A stretch of 64,000 bases of DNA, from positions 1,860,001-1,924,000 of the forward strand of contig OW051493.1 of assembly GCA_932521035.1 (NCBI GenBank). The letters run 5' to 3'. The stretch comes from Oscheius dolichura. Its lineage: Eukaryota; Nematoda; Chromadorea; Rhabditida; Rhabditidae. Numbering within the stretch: the stretch's first letter is position 1; the number at the start of each line of letters is the position of its first letter. The notes under the pieces were generated by a model, which was not told where the DNA came from, made no database searches, and worked only from the letters and a program-made list of their open reading frames with translations. The translations under genes and the position numbers were made by a program. This document shows positions 52,864 to 62,702 of this stretch, piece by piece.

Positions 52864-55669
52864 ATGACAAATCTCGTTGAAGAATTACCGCTAGCAGCAA
52901 CTGTAAACAGCGACACGCTAGATAGCACATGTTCCAATTGTTTTTCCAGTAATAAGATCGTCCTTGGAGCACTGCCAAAGGTAAGCTAGCCTCATATTTA
53001 GCTTCAAAACCGTTATCATGTCAGGAATTTGACCTTAAAAAATGTACTAGATGCCGCAAAGTCTCTTATTGTTGTAAGGATTGCCAAGCAGCGGACTGGA
53101 AGCACCATAAGGTAAGGACACTTTGTGTTAAACAAGTACCGTTTCTTCAGAATGAGTGCAGATATATGGTTAGATCCAGGAGTTGTCCAGATCCTGTTGT
53201 CCGACTTATTAGTCGAATTATTGGCCTTATTAAAAGGGGCGAAATGCCTCCTCCTGCTTTTAATGGAAGAAAGTTCGAAGATCTGATGGACCGTAAGTTT
53301 TTCTAGCCAAAAAAACTCTTTGACAATTAACCGGATTACTGTAGGGGATTTAAAGGACAGTATGGACTTATTTTCAGCTACAGTATCCGGATTAATACAG
53401 GTCAAAAAATAGCTGAAAGCAGCCGCTCCCGGGGGAATTTTTCTCTACAAAAGTGGAAAATAACGAGTTTAGCAGACATTATTTGGAAAAATCGCTTTCC
53501 CGCTTTCTAAAACCCAAAGACGCTTGCAGCCAATCGTCATCTGGATGCCTGCGTTGGGCGATATTCGGCCACTTAGAACGCATTTTTCTCCTTATTTTGG
53601 CATTTTCACGAAAAATGAATTGTTGCATCAGCGATTTTTTCTCTAGAAAACAAGGACAACTTGTATTCTAGCCCATACTGCCCCTTTAAAATTACTCCAA
53701 TTTTTTCCGTATGTCTTTAGTCCAGGGGCCTTCCGTCCTTGGGCCGTGCCCAAGCCAGGAGCCGCCTGCTCCGAAATGAAACTGTCAATTGTACTCCTTT
53801 CCTTTCAGATGTGGACGATATTATGCAGGATGTAGACGATTGTTTGGCATATGTCAAGAATATATACAGCGAGCTGATCAAATTTATGGGCAAAGAAAAT
53901 GTCCCACCAGAAAAGACCGTTATCTCCTATTGTGGCAAGGTAAAACTGCCCAATTAAAAAAAACTATCCTATTTTTCAGTATTTGGTGAATGCTTTCAAT
54001 ATTACAGACATCTACGGATTAATCGAATTAGGAACAGGACTTTATATCGGGTCAGTTATTCTCTCTAGCAGAGCATCTAACGTCCTTTTCAGATTATCTG
54101 TCCATGATCACAGCTGCCAGCCTAATAGCTCCTACCATTTCATTGGCCCAAAAGCCATCCTACGGACTATGGATTCAAATGCCGTCTATAGCACTGATGT
54201 TTGTTTCGTTCCCGATACCTAACTTCTGTTTTTAGTTGACCATTTTCTATTGTGATATCTTTACTCCGAAAAAAATACGGCAAAATCTCCTTCGGCACAA
54301 ATATTTCTTCGATTGCAAATGTACGCGTTGCTTGAACGAAGAAGAAGACTTATTGGAACAATCAGGAATGGCAACTTGCTGCCCTAAAGACGGATATGTG
54401 CTTCCGAGAAATAATGGAAAGCCTCTAACTTGCAGCCATTGTGGAACCACACAGGCACTTGGTGTCTTTCATGTGAGTTGCATGGTTGATATTAGTGATC
54501 TTGCCTCAGATTAATACGTGTAACAAGTACATCGAACCCTACATTGATGAACACGATTCTCTTCATTTAAAGACTACAAGTGAGTTTAAAACGTCGAGAA
54601 TTCTTACAGTATTCCGATTCCTGCCGCTAGTTTTTACAATTACTCACCCCAGTAAATATCCAGCCGGTTCACAGCTGGCAAATCAACCGCAATAGAGGCA
54701 ATATAGTCTGTTTCCAAAGGCCGGTTCTCGCTTTGCTTGCTGCCCGGGACCTTTTGGTGAACAAATTGCCCGTTTTTCTGACAGAAAGTTGAAAAATTCA
54801 AACATTTGTTTACGAAACAGCCAAAAGGCCCTGCAACGCTAAAACCGGAAGCAGACTATACAAGCTTATTTATTGCCTTTTAGGGGTTATTAAACCGTAA
54901 AAGTTATTAAAATAACTTTGTGAACCTCAGTGTTTTCACAGTTTATCGCATAACAATGACCCGTATCATTTTTATAATTTTACATGAGCAATTCCGAATA
55001 GATTTTGAGGCGCCCCAAATCATTTGACTCCTAAAGAGATGCTGCCTAAAATAAATTGGAAACATTTTCAGTTACCAATAAGGAATTGGAGAAGCAGATA
55101 GAAATGTTTACCAATCTGAAGCAGCATATGCTCTCGCCGTACAATTTATATTTGGCCAGAATGGCTACGTTGTTAGCTAGCACTACATATCGCCTATATC
55201 ATAATAGAGCATTGTCAATGTCTTTTATTGAAGCTCGGGAAAAGGCGCTTCAGTAGGTTTCATTTCATTTCTTTTCTAAAGCTTAAAAAAGTTTTTTTTA
55301 ACATTGATGTTCCCTATTTCAGACGGTTTGATCCTTACGGCGCTGCAAGGACTCAATTAGTTATGGAGGAGGTTATGATAGAGAAAGAGGCTGTGGCCAC
55401 ATCGAGTAATGTAACGGAACAGATGGCTAGAGCTGCTGGAGCTGTGAATAAGGTAGAAACACATGAAAACCAACTTTTATCTTTTACAGCTGTATCACAC
55501 TGTAAATAACTCTTATGGCCCCGAGCATCCGTTCGTTATTATAATCCAGGATTACAACGGAAGAATGGGAGAAATATTGCAAAATTGGAAGAATCTGTCA
55601 AACAAGCAGAAGCTGAACGAAGTCAACCGTAACAAACTGATTCATGATCTGAACAAAATACCGTTATAA
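52864..55669 (+). CDS. SMYD-type protein (MYND plus split SET domain)
   Basis: Eleven exons join in phase: 52864-52980, 53025-53111, 53151-53292, 53809-53939, 53980-54050, 54093-54198, 54236-54472, 54510-54579, 55072-55252, 55323-55452, 55490-55669, giving 483 aa. MYND zinc finger at residues 23-71 (C23, C26, C46, C49, C55, C59, H67, C71). SET core later: D-H-S-C-Q-P-N (S-x-N-H-S-C type), L-T-I-F-Y, then post-SET F-D-C-K-C-T-R-C. The C-terminus is helical as in SMYD3. Known family role: lysine methylation of histones or cytosolic proteins using SAM. The N-terminal SET half with the G-x-G SAM motif is not present before the MYND; an upstream exon may be missing, or activity is lost. Confidence 0.85.
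54702..54861. mobile_element. palindromic MITE in SMYD intron 8
   Basis: Left TATAGTCTGTTTCC, right GGAAGCAGACTATA, about 160 bp with further internal inverted similarity (CCTTTTGG.. and ..CCAAAAGG). A TA target is possible. A similar left end (ATATAGTCCGTTTCC) occurs near 33948. Confidence 0.65.
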
Positions 55670-56043
55670 GAGCTGCTTTTTATATTCTATTCGTATTGTA
55701 GCCGCCCAGTTTTTGTACGTGTTCTCTCTGCAGCGCCGATCTCTTTCCAACATTTTTGACGTGATTTAGTAAAAATAACTAAATATTTGTACAATCTCCC
55801 GGTCCTCTCATAATTTCCATTTGTTTTTCTTCTTCTTTTAACAATACAATTGTCGATTCATATGAATTATTTGAAGTAAAAGCTCCTTTTTTTCTATTAA
55901 TCAACTGGTAACCACGTTTACTACAGTACCACGGCACCGACGACTTCGGTAAAATAGCTCTGTTTATCAGGCAAAAAGCGAGAAAAGCTCCTGATTTAAA
56001 ATACAAATTATCGGCAAATTGTAGTCATCTTCTTCAATTAGAA
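55670..56043. other. intergenic after SMYD gene
   Basis: 3' flank of the SMYD gene. A minus-strand frame here has no domain. Confidence 0.4.
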
Positions 56044-56265
56044 ATGGCTGAGGTGCTCCTCTTTCATCTGAATCCAATGCATCAAGAGAAAAATTTTAAT
56101 AAGGTAGCTTTTCTTCTTCTTTACCTAGGAAAACATTTCAGCTCACGGGAAAGAGTTTTATTCGTCTCAGACAGACCTACAGCGGTGTGGACCAATTTAT
56201 TCAGGCCAATCGCAGAATTTCCGTTGAATTAGATGGAGTCTACATATTAAAACTTTCCGGTTTTC
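56044..56265 (+). pseudogene. family 2 F-box-like relic (first two exons)
   Basis: Exon 56044-56103 (F-H-L-N-P-M-H-Q-E-K) and 56142 onward (S-F-I-R-L-R-Q-T-Y-S-G-V-D-Q-F-I-Q-A-N) match the start of copies E, F and H. Sequence then decays into pyrimidine repeats (CATTCTTGCCTAAT units at 56300-56355). No later exons belong to it. Confidence 0.65.
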
Positions 56266-56449
56266 CGATCTGTCTGATTTTTTTACACATACACCATTCT
56301 TCCATTCTTTCATTCTTGCCTAATTCTTGCCTAATAAATCCATTCTTGCCTAATTGACAAGAATTCTCCTTATGATAAGACGAGCACAGTCATCCCGGAA
56401 AGCATTCCCAGTTATCAGCTCACTATTTTCTCTCTCTCTATCTGACGCA

Positions 56450-57548
56450 ATGACTGGTTTCCCTATGATTTCACCCAATTCTTCCGCACGTGAGAAGATT
56501 ATCAATAAAGTTGTCGCCTTGCCAACTTTCAATGTCTAAATTTTTCAGTGTGACTCAAGAAGTTATTTCCGCCTACAACAAACATGCTGGGAGATGTGGG
56601 AATTTATTCGAACAAGCCCAGACATCTATATCCCGTTAAAGGGATTCTTCCGGCTGCCTGTCTGTATTACTCAACGGAGATCTCTCTTTGAAAAAACGCG
56701 GAAAACTGTACATTCTCAAGCAGGTGGAGTTTTTTCATATTATTGAACCACCAAAAACTATTCCAGTCGACGGTACAAAGCCTAAGGTCGCCGTGAAAGC
56801 AGCCAGTATCATTAGGAGAAAACCCATTTTTGAGAAACACTGGAAATCCGCGAGCAATGGGCGTGAAAATAATAAAAGATCAGTCATCTCTGGACTTGAT
56901 TCTATTGACGACCCAGAAAATCCGGTAGATGTAGAGGCAATCTATGGAACTCGACTAGAAACACTTGGAATATATCGTCAGTTCATTTGTCTCTTAAAAA
57001 AATGATTTTCAGAAGAAAACTTTGGGCCAAGCTACAATTTCTTACTGTAAAGATTGTGTTAGCTAGCCTGGACTCTGACAGATTTAAGGCTCTTTTTCAG
57101 TCGGAAACAATAGTAAGTTCACCCTTACCTAAAGTTTATTCGTCCTCTAGAAAATTGTTAAACTTATATTGAAACCGGAGGATGTAAAAGTTACAACAAA
57201 AAATCTCCTTTCCCGAGTTTCGGAACTCGATATCCATGTTCGTGGCCGGCCTGCGCTATCTTTGTTCGGCGAAATTTACAGGTAAGAGGAAAAAAAACGA
57301 AAGGGAATGTTCCGTTTTTCCAGATGCTTTCCTCTAGTCGATTATCGCATCTCCGTCTGTTTCATCTTGCCGCACCGGTACCGCAATATGCTACTTGGAA
57401 TATTGAAAACCATCTAAAGGCTCTGGGAGATTACAAGCTGACATTTGTTGCAGGAGACTACGACTCCGTCGAGTTCTCAATCCACATGTTCCTTCTGGAT
57501 CTTCTTGCAGTATTACTTATATTTTCCGGCTCGCCTGCGTTTACATAA
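56450..57548 (+). pseudogene. family 2 F-box-like copy G, damaged
   Basis: Exons 56450-56509, 56549-56723 and 56767-56976 join in phase and carry family landmarks (A-R-E-K-I-I-N-K, Y-F-R-L-Q-Q-T-C-W, A-I-Y-G-T-R-L). The fourth exon (57013-57114) is 98 nt shorter than its counterpart in copy H and runs into a stop near 57048. The first donor is weak (AAA/GTTGTC). Later exons (57151-57281, 57324-57548) keep their open frames. Likely a recent pseudogene. Confidence 0.65.
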
Positions 57549-58229
57549 CTTATACAGCCGGAAATGTTTTATCCTAATCGTCTTACTCTTTCATATTCTT
57601 GTTTTTCATTCTCGCTTATTAACCGAGAACCGGTTACCGGTAAGAAGCCGACATGGAATAAAATCTTATTATCAGCATTCTTTATCTAACGGGGGGAGAG
57701 TCATCTTCAAAAGAGCCCAGTTATCACCCCGTCTTCCCTTCGGCCAATATGACCAGGTTTTCTCCTTTCCTTACAATCAATCCCTCGATTTAAACCGAAA
57801 AAATGAGTAACATTTTTTGCTTTTGCTTTGTTTTTGCAGTGGAACTTAGAAATTAGCGAATGAAAGTGATTCTAACTTAGAAAATCTAATGGCCGCTAGG
57901 CAAAAATGAAATTATGAGGTTGATGAGGAGGACGTTGGAGCATGATAGCCGCATTTTTGGCGTTTTTATGCAGAGGCTGCCAATTATTCTTCCCCTTGTT
58001 GTCATTTAGCGGCCTTTTGTTTGTTTGATGATTAATGCCGGAGGGTGACGATGGAACGTTCGGCGTTTTTTATCTAACGTAATTTACCGTAAAACACTTT
58101 TCTCTTTGTATTTTTTGTTTGTTTACTTCCAAATTTCTCTTCCCCTTTATCGCAAAGATTTCCATTTTATTCTTGTTTTTCCCAGGTCGTGTTTTTTTCA
58201 GTTATCAGTTTGTTCTTCATCCGCTCGCC
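57549..58229. other. intergenic between copies G and H
   Basis: Nothing supported. T-rich, including the 5' flank of copy H. Confidence 0.4.
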
Positions 58230-59311
58230 ATGTCCGGTTTTTCTTTCCTTGAACTTAATTCTACCTTCCGGGAAAAAGTTATCAACAAGGTAGATGACTC
58301 CCCTTTTTTAAATGAAAAAAATTTCAGTGTGAATCGAAGAGTTATTTTCACCTGCAACAAACTTGCCGAGATGTCTTGGAGTTCATACGGCATAGTTCAC
58401 ATATTTCTGTTCCATTAACTGGAAAGTTCGAAATGCCAGTTTATCCGGTATCCGAGTCTCCAGCTTTTCTATCTATTGATAATCAAAAACACGTTGTTGA
58501 AATAGCATCACTCTATGGAATACGACTGGAAGTACTCGTCATCCAGGGTTAGTTTCTTTCCGTTTCTCGTATTTCATTCTACAGATGAAAATGACTTTGA
58601 TCACAGTATTACTCGTCTAAAAAATTTGTCTATTTCGTGTAAAGGACTGGTAATATTGAATAAAAAATGGACTAAAGAACAGTGTGAAGCATTGTTAAAA
58701 ATGGTAAAACCCATAAATATCAAACTAAATAGAACCAGCGTGGACTCGAACAGATTTGAGGCCCTTTTCCAATCGACCATTCTGGTATGATTATGGCTGC
58801 TCCCTGTTCTCGTTCTACATTTATAGAGAAGCGTCAAAGTAGATTTAAAAGTAGAAAATACAAAGGCTGCAACACTGCTTACAATCGAAACTCTTCTTCC
58901 CAGAGTGTCAGAGCTTTTCATCCATGCACTCGATCGCCCGCCGACGTCCATAATTCAAAATGTTCTACAGGTGAGATAAAGAAATATAACTGCCACAAGT
59001 TTTTATGTGGTTTTACTGGATATAAATGGTTTTACGTTCAGATATTCTTTTCCGGAGGGCCATGGCCACATTTACGTCTGTTTCACTTGTGGACAAGGCC
59101 CGAATTTACTGGATATTGGTCAGGTCCCTTCAGGCAAATTATGAAGTCTTTAACTGATTACAAAGTAGAATGCACAAATGTGGAGATGTTTCTTGTTGTA
59201 TATTCAGTGCAGTCCAGTTTTCCCGATGGAACCCCTTGTAAAGTGGAGGTCCGGTGCCGGTCTGGCAATGTTCACATAGTATATAAAACTGACAATGTTT
59301 CGCCCATTTAA
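58230..59311 (+). CDS. F-box-like protein, family 2, copy H
   Basis: Five exons join in phase: 58230-58289, 58328-58547, 58585-58784, 58827-58970, 59042-59311, giving 297 aa. F-box-like start F-S-F-L-E-L-N-S-T-F-R-E-K-V-I-N-K and Y-F-H-L-Q-Q-T-C-R-D-V-L-E-F-I. Middle W-T-K-E-Q-C-E-A-L-L-K and N-R-F-E-A-L-F-Q, C-terminal F-F-S-G-G-P-W-P-H-L-R-L-F. Intact, with the same exon plan as copies E and F, so it is the best reference for the family in this window. Confidence 0.72.
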
Positions 59312-60210
59312 TCGTTGTATATTTGTTTTTCTATTTCACAATAAAGGACTAAGAAAAAACAAGCACAAGGGTCACGAGTTCTCCTTATCACGAAAATGCA
59401 ACAGTCACCGTCATCTTATCAGGACATCCCTTCCCTGTATGGAATTTCCTTTTTTTTGCGTTTACTTCAAATTTTCAGGGATACGAAATCCTGTTGACAT
59501 CGCGGAAAAACAACGAAATCATAAATGTATAAAAAAATAAAATATTTTTGTATTGCCTCTAAGGTTTCCATTTTTATGATGGCATCGTAGAGTTTCGAGA
59601 AATCCAGCACCATTGCCGGATAATATTGTCGAATAAAATCTATCAAAATCATAATCAACTCCTCCTGGGTTTTGGCTCGTTGATAACCTTACTTACACAA
59701 CCAATAAAAAATCCATTGACCGTTTTTTAAAGCAAAAGGAGTAGAGTACGGGGCTTTGTCGCTGGGAATAAAAGGAATGGAGTAGTGTCGACGAGAAGGA
59801 AAATGACGGGGAAAGCGTCGACGGAAGGGGAAAGGATGGGAGCTAAGAAGAGGGGGCATCATCGGGGGCTAATATCTAACTATTTTTATGCCAGTGTTAT
59901 TTATTTTGAGGTATTACCCAAACTGTCGGCTCTAATGGATTCCCAACGGGATACAAGGAGGGCGAGGCCACGCTAAGCGGGGCCGAGGTCGACTTGTAGA
60001 AAAATAAATGAAAACTGGTGATAAACAAATAAAAGCGATTGCCAGTAAGCGCGCTCCAATCAATTCATAGATGGAAATGGAAGTATTGTAAGGCGATTGT
60101 CTTTCGTTTTTAACAATTTTTCATTTTTTTTTTCAACAATTTCAACAATTTTTTTCATCAATTTCAACGTTTTCAACAAGTCTTTAGTTTTTTAATTTAC
60201 CTCAAAGATA
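59312..60210. other. intergenic
   Basis: AATAAA near 59535 may end copy H transcripts. A lone MITE B end (CAGTAAGCGCGCTCCAAT) at about 60045, and CAATTT-type simple repeats at 60110-60180. No gene supported. Confidence 0.4.
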
Positions 60211-60663
60211 CTATTTACAGCTCTCCAAACAGGTTGCTAGTTTGCCGTCCACCAAGTATACCTCTTTTTTGCGCCTTGCCAATGCCAGAATGCAAAACGA
60301 AAGACTTGTTGAAAACGTTGAAATTGATGAAAAAAATTGTTGAAATTGTTGAAAAAAAAAATGAAAAATTGGTCTTTCATCGACATCCGGTAGATCTCTA
60401 CCAAAGTTATAGTAAGTGACGGATGTTGCTGTCTGAAACGGATCAACTATGATCTTATTTAATCTAACCTCGCCCCATTTCAACCCTAACAAATCTTGTA
60501 TGTTCAGGGTAGCGCCTTCATGTAGTTCTATGCCTAGGGACCGCAAAGTGAATCTTTGATTTGGTCGTACCCGAAGAATTTTGGTACCAGTCGAGAGATC
60601 TCGTTGTAACTTACAACTTTTGTTTTTAGAGTAACCAAATCGGATCACGTGAAAACTCGCCAT
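60211..60663 (-). CDS. hypothetical protein, uncertain
   Basis: A 150-codon frame from ATG 60663. The first about 95 codons look coding (F-H-V-I-R-F-G-Y-S, L-R-V-R-P-N-Q-R-F-T-L-R-S-L-G-I). The rest runs through a CAACAATTT simple repeat and is probably intron or UTR; a GTAGAG donor near 60395 fits. No domain recognised. Confidence 0.3.
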   Translation of the reverse strand: MASFHVIRFGYSKNKSCKLQRDLSTGTKILRVRPNQRFTLRSLGIELHEGATLNIQDLLGLKWGEVRLNKIIVDPFQTATSVTYYNFGRDLPDVDERPIFHFFFQQFQQFFSSISTFSTSLSFCILALARRKKEVYLVDGKLATCLESCK

Positions 60664-60874
60664 GCACAATCTGATTTTCTTGGCCCGAGGGTGTAGTAGA
60701 TGACTGACTACTGTAGGGAGAGAGGGTAGGGCAAGTGAAAGAAGGACAAAAGAGGATACCGGTCACCGATTCGAGGAGCTGATTCTTGACGTGCCCCCCT
60801 GATTTCTCCCCAGTAAAAAGAAAGAACATAGTGTTTTTACTCCATGAAATTTATTGAAATAAAGGCAGAATTTA

Positions 60875-61916
60875 TTAAATGTGAGCGATATCATTAGCAG
60901 CGAGGATGGAGTTCTTCTCGCAGATGTAGTTGAAGTTATAGTTGCAGGGGTACCAGTAGACGTATTTGCCGACGCTCGTCGACGGATTGAAGGAGGCAGC
61001 ACACTGGGCGTAGGCGGACCATCCATTGGGAGCATAGCTGGCGTCGCTGATCAGCCAGGGCAAGTCCTTGTAGTCGAGCTCGGTCTTGGCCTGGTAGATG
61101 GGGTGGGCGTCCTCTTCGGCCTTCTTCATTCCAACCCAGGTCAGAGTGTTCAGGGGGCCTTCTTTCTGGAGAATCGCGTCGAATTCTTCACGGCTGTTGA
61201 CGGTGACCAAGCTGGCTCCCATAGCGGCACATTTGTCCTCAGCCTCCTTGAAGCCGGTAGGGTGGTCGCTTACCACAAAGTAGCAGGAGGTGTCATAGCG
61301 GACCCAGCCATCGTCACACTTAATGTCCTAAAATTCCGGAATTATGGTGGAAGGGGAAGGGGAAACTCACAAGGGCAGAGGCGTCGGCCTGGGGGCAAGG
61401 AGGGAGAGTTGCCTGGCAGGGAGGAAGAGCTGGGGCATCGGCCTGGGGACAGCCACAGGGAGGAAGAGGATCGGCCTGGAGGCAGGGAGCGATAGTCGTG
61501 GTGTCGGCTTGGATTGCACAGGGAGGGAGAGTCACAGGATCTGCTTGAGGGCATCCACAGCGGGGAACATCGGCCTGGGGACAGAGAGGAACGTCAGCTT
61601 GGCGGCAGGGGCCCTTCAGGCGCTCTTGATCGTGGAGAGTCCAGTCGACCGGGGCAGGCATCTCCTCGTCGTGTTGAACCTGGTAGCAGGGAAGGGTCCT
61701 CTGGTCGTTGACACACGGAGTGGCACAGGGAGCGGGTGTTGTCACATCTAGTTGGCAAGGGGCCACGGTGGTGGGAACATCCTGCTGGCAGGGAGCTTGG
61801 GTCGGGAGATCTCGATAGCAGGGAGCTTGAGTAGTGGCGTCCTGTTGGCAGGGAAGACCACAAGGAGCCGAGGAGACGGCAGCAGCCAGGAGACAGAGCG
61901 AAATTAGTCGGAGCAT
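60875..61916 (-). CDS. secreted C-type lectin-like protein with Cys/Pro-rich stalk
   Basis: Two exons in phase: 61916-61371 and 61327-60875, giving 332 aa. Signal peptide 1-16 (cut near A-V-S-S-A). Residues 18-182 are repeats of two kinds: P-C-x-x-D-x-x-T-x-A-P-C near the start and C-P-Q-A-D modules after. Residues about 184-320 are a CTLD: D-D-G-W-V-R-Y-D-T-S-C-Y-F, A-A-M-G-A-S-L-V-T-V-N-S, L-T-W-V-G-M, Q-C-A-A-S, C-N-Y-N-F-N-Y-I-C-E-K. The calcium/sugar motifs (EPN or QPD, WND) are not clear, so sugar binding is uncertain. Such genes are often immune or cuticle related in nematodes (inference). TATA box just upstream. Confidence 0.9.
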
Positions 61917-61950
61917 GACTAATCAGTGAAGAAGTGAAGGAAGTCGGGGG

Positions 61951-61958
61951 TATTTATA
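61951..61958 (-). promoter_or_regulatory. TATA box of the lectin gene
   Basis: TATAAATA on the minus strand, 35-42 bp upstream of the ATG at 61916. This spacing implies a very short 5' UTR. Confidence 0.5.
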
Positions 61959-62702
61959 GGGGAAGGGGGCGGAGGAAGCGAAGAAGGCGACGCGAAATAC
62001 AGATGAAACCGTAACCCGGGGGAATATAATATCTGTCGACGCGAAAGAACAGAGAAAGCCAGAGATAAAGTCCAAAGTTCGGGGCAATTTCTTGGAAACG
62101 AGCCAAAAAAGCCTCTATTTCCTCCTAGAGGCGAGAACTTTTGAATTGACGGCTCTAAAAATGTTTGTATGGCCTCAGTTTCAACAATTTTGATGGAAAA
62201 GAAGTAGTAGACGGTAGAAATTCAGAAATAACGTCGAAAGTTAAGACATTTTTGAAAAAGACCCAAAATAGACCACGTTTCCTCTTTGGGGCGCTCTTCT
62301 TTGACTTCCGCCTCTTTCTACCCCCCTTTTCAGCCTATTTGCTATCCATATCTCCTATCAAATCTTTATTGTTTTATATTAGATGGAACAAATGATAATA
62401 ACAGTAAAAAAAGCTAAAAGAATGGCTCAAATTTTTTTACAAATAGTCAAAAACTGACGGATTTCTTCTCCAATGTCTTCTTTTCCGAGTTGGCGCTCTT
62501 TTGTTTTCCCTTTCTTTAAATAGAACGGTAGTCAACTATTACAATTGATACGTAAAATCTGCCAATTATTTTCCACAGCCAATTCTTTCAAAAATAGTTT
62601 ACAAGCAGCCTTTTTATTTCCAATATCACGAAAGCATTTCGAGTGCTCTCGACTCTACTTTCCTTCAAATTTGAATGAAATCAACCGCACAAAGTAGAAT
62701 AT
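61959..62702. other. intergenic
   Basis: Upstream of the lectin and downstream of the nucleoside hydrolase. No gene seen. Confidence 0.4.

Noticed and set aside
53342-53398. Possible extra SMYD exon behind CTGTAG
   Set aside because: Open, but its end phase does not fit the next exon at 53809, whereas 53292 to 53809 fits directly.
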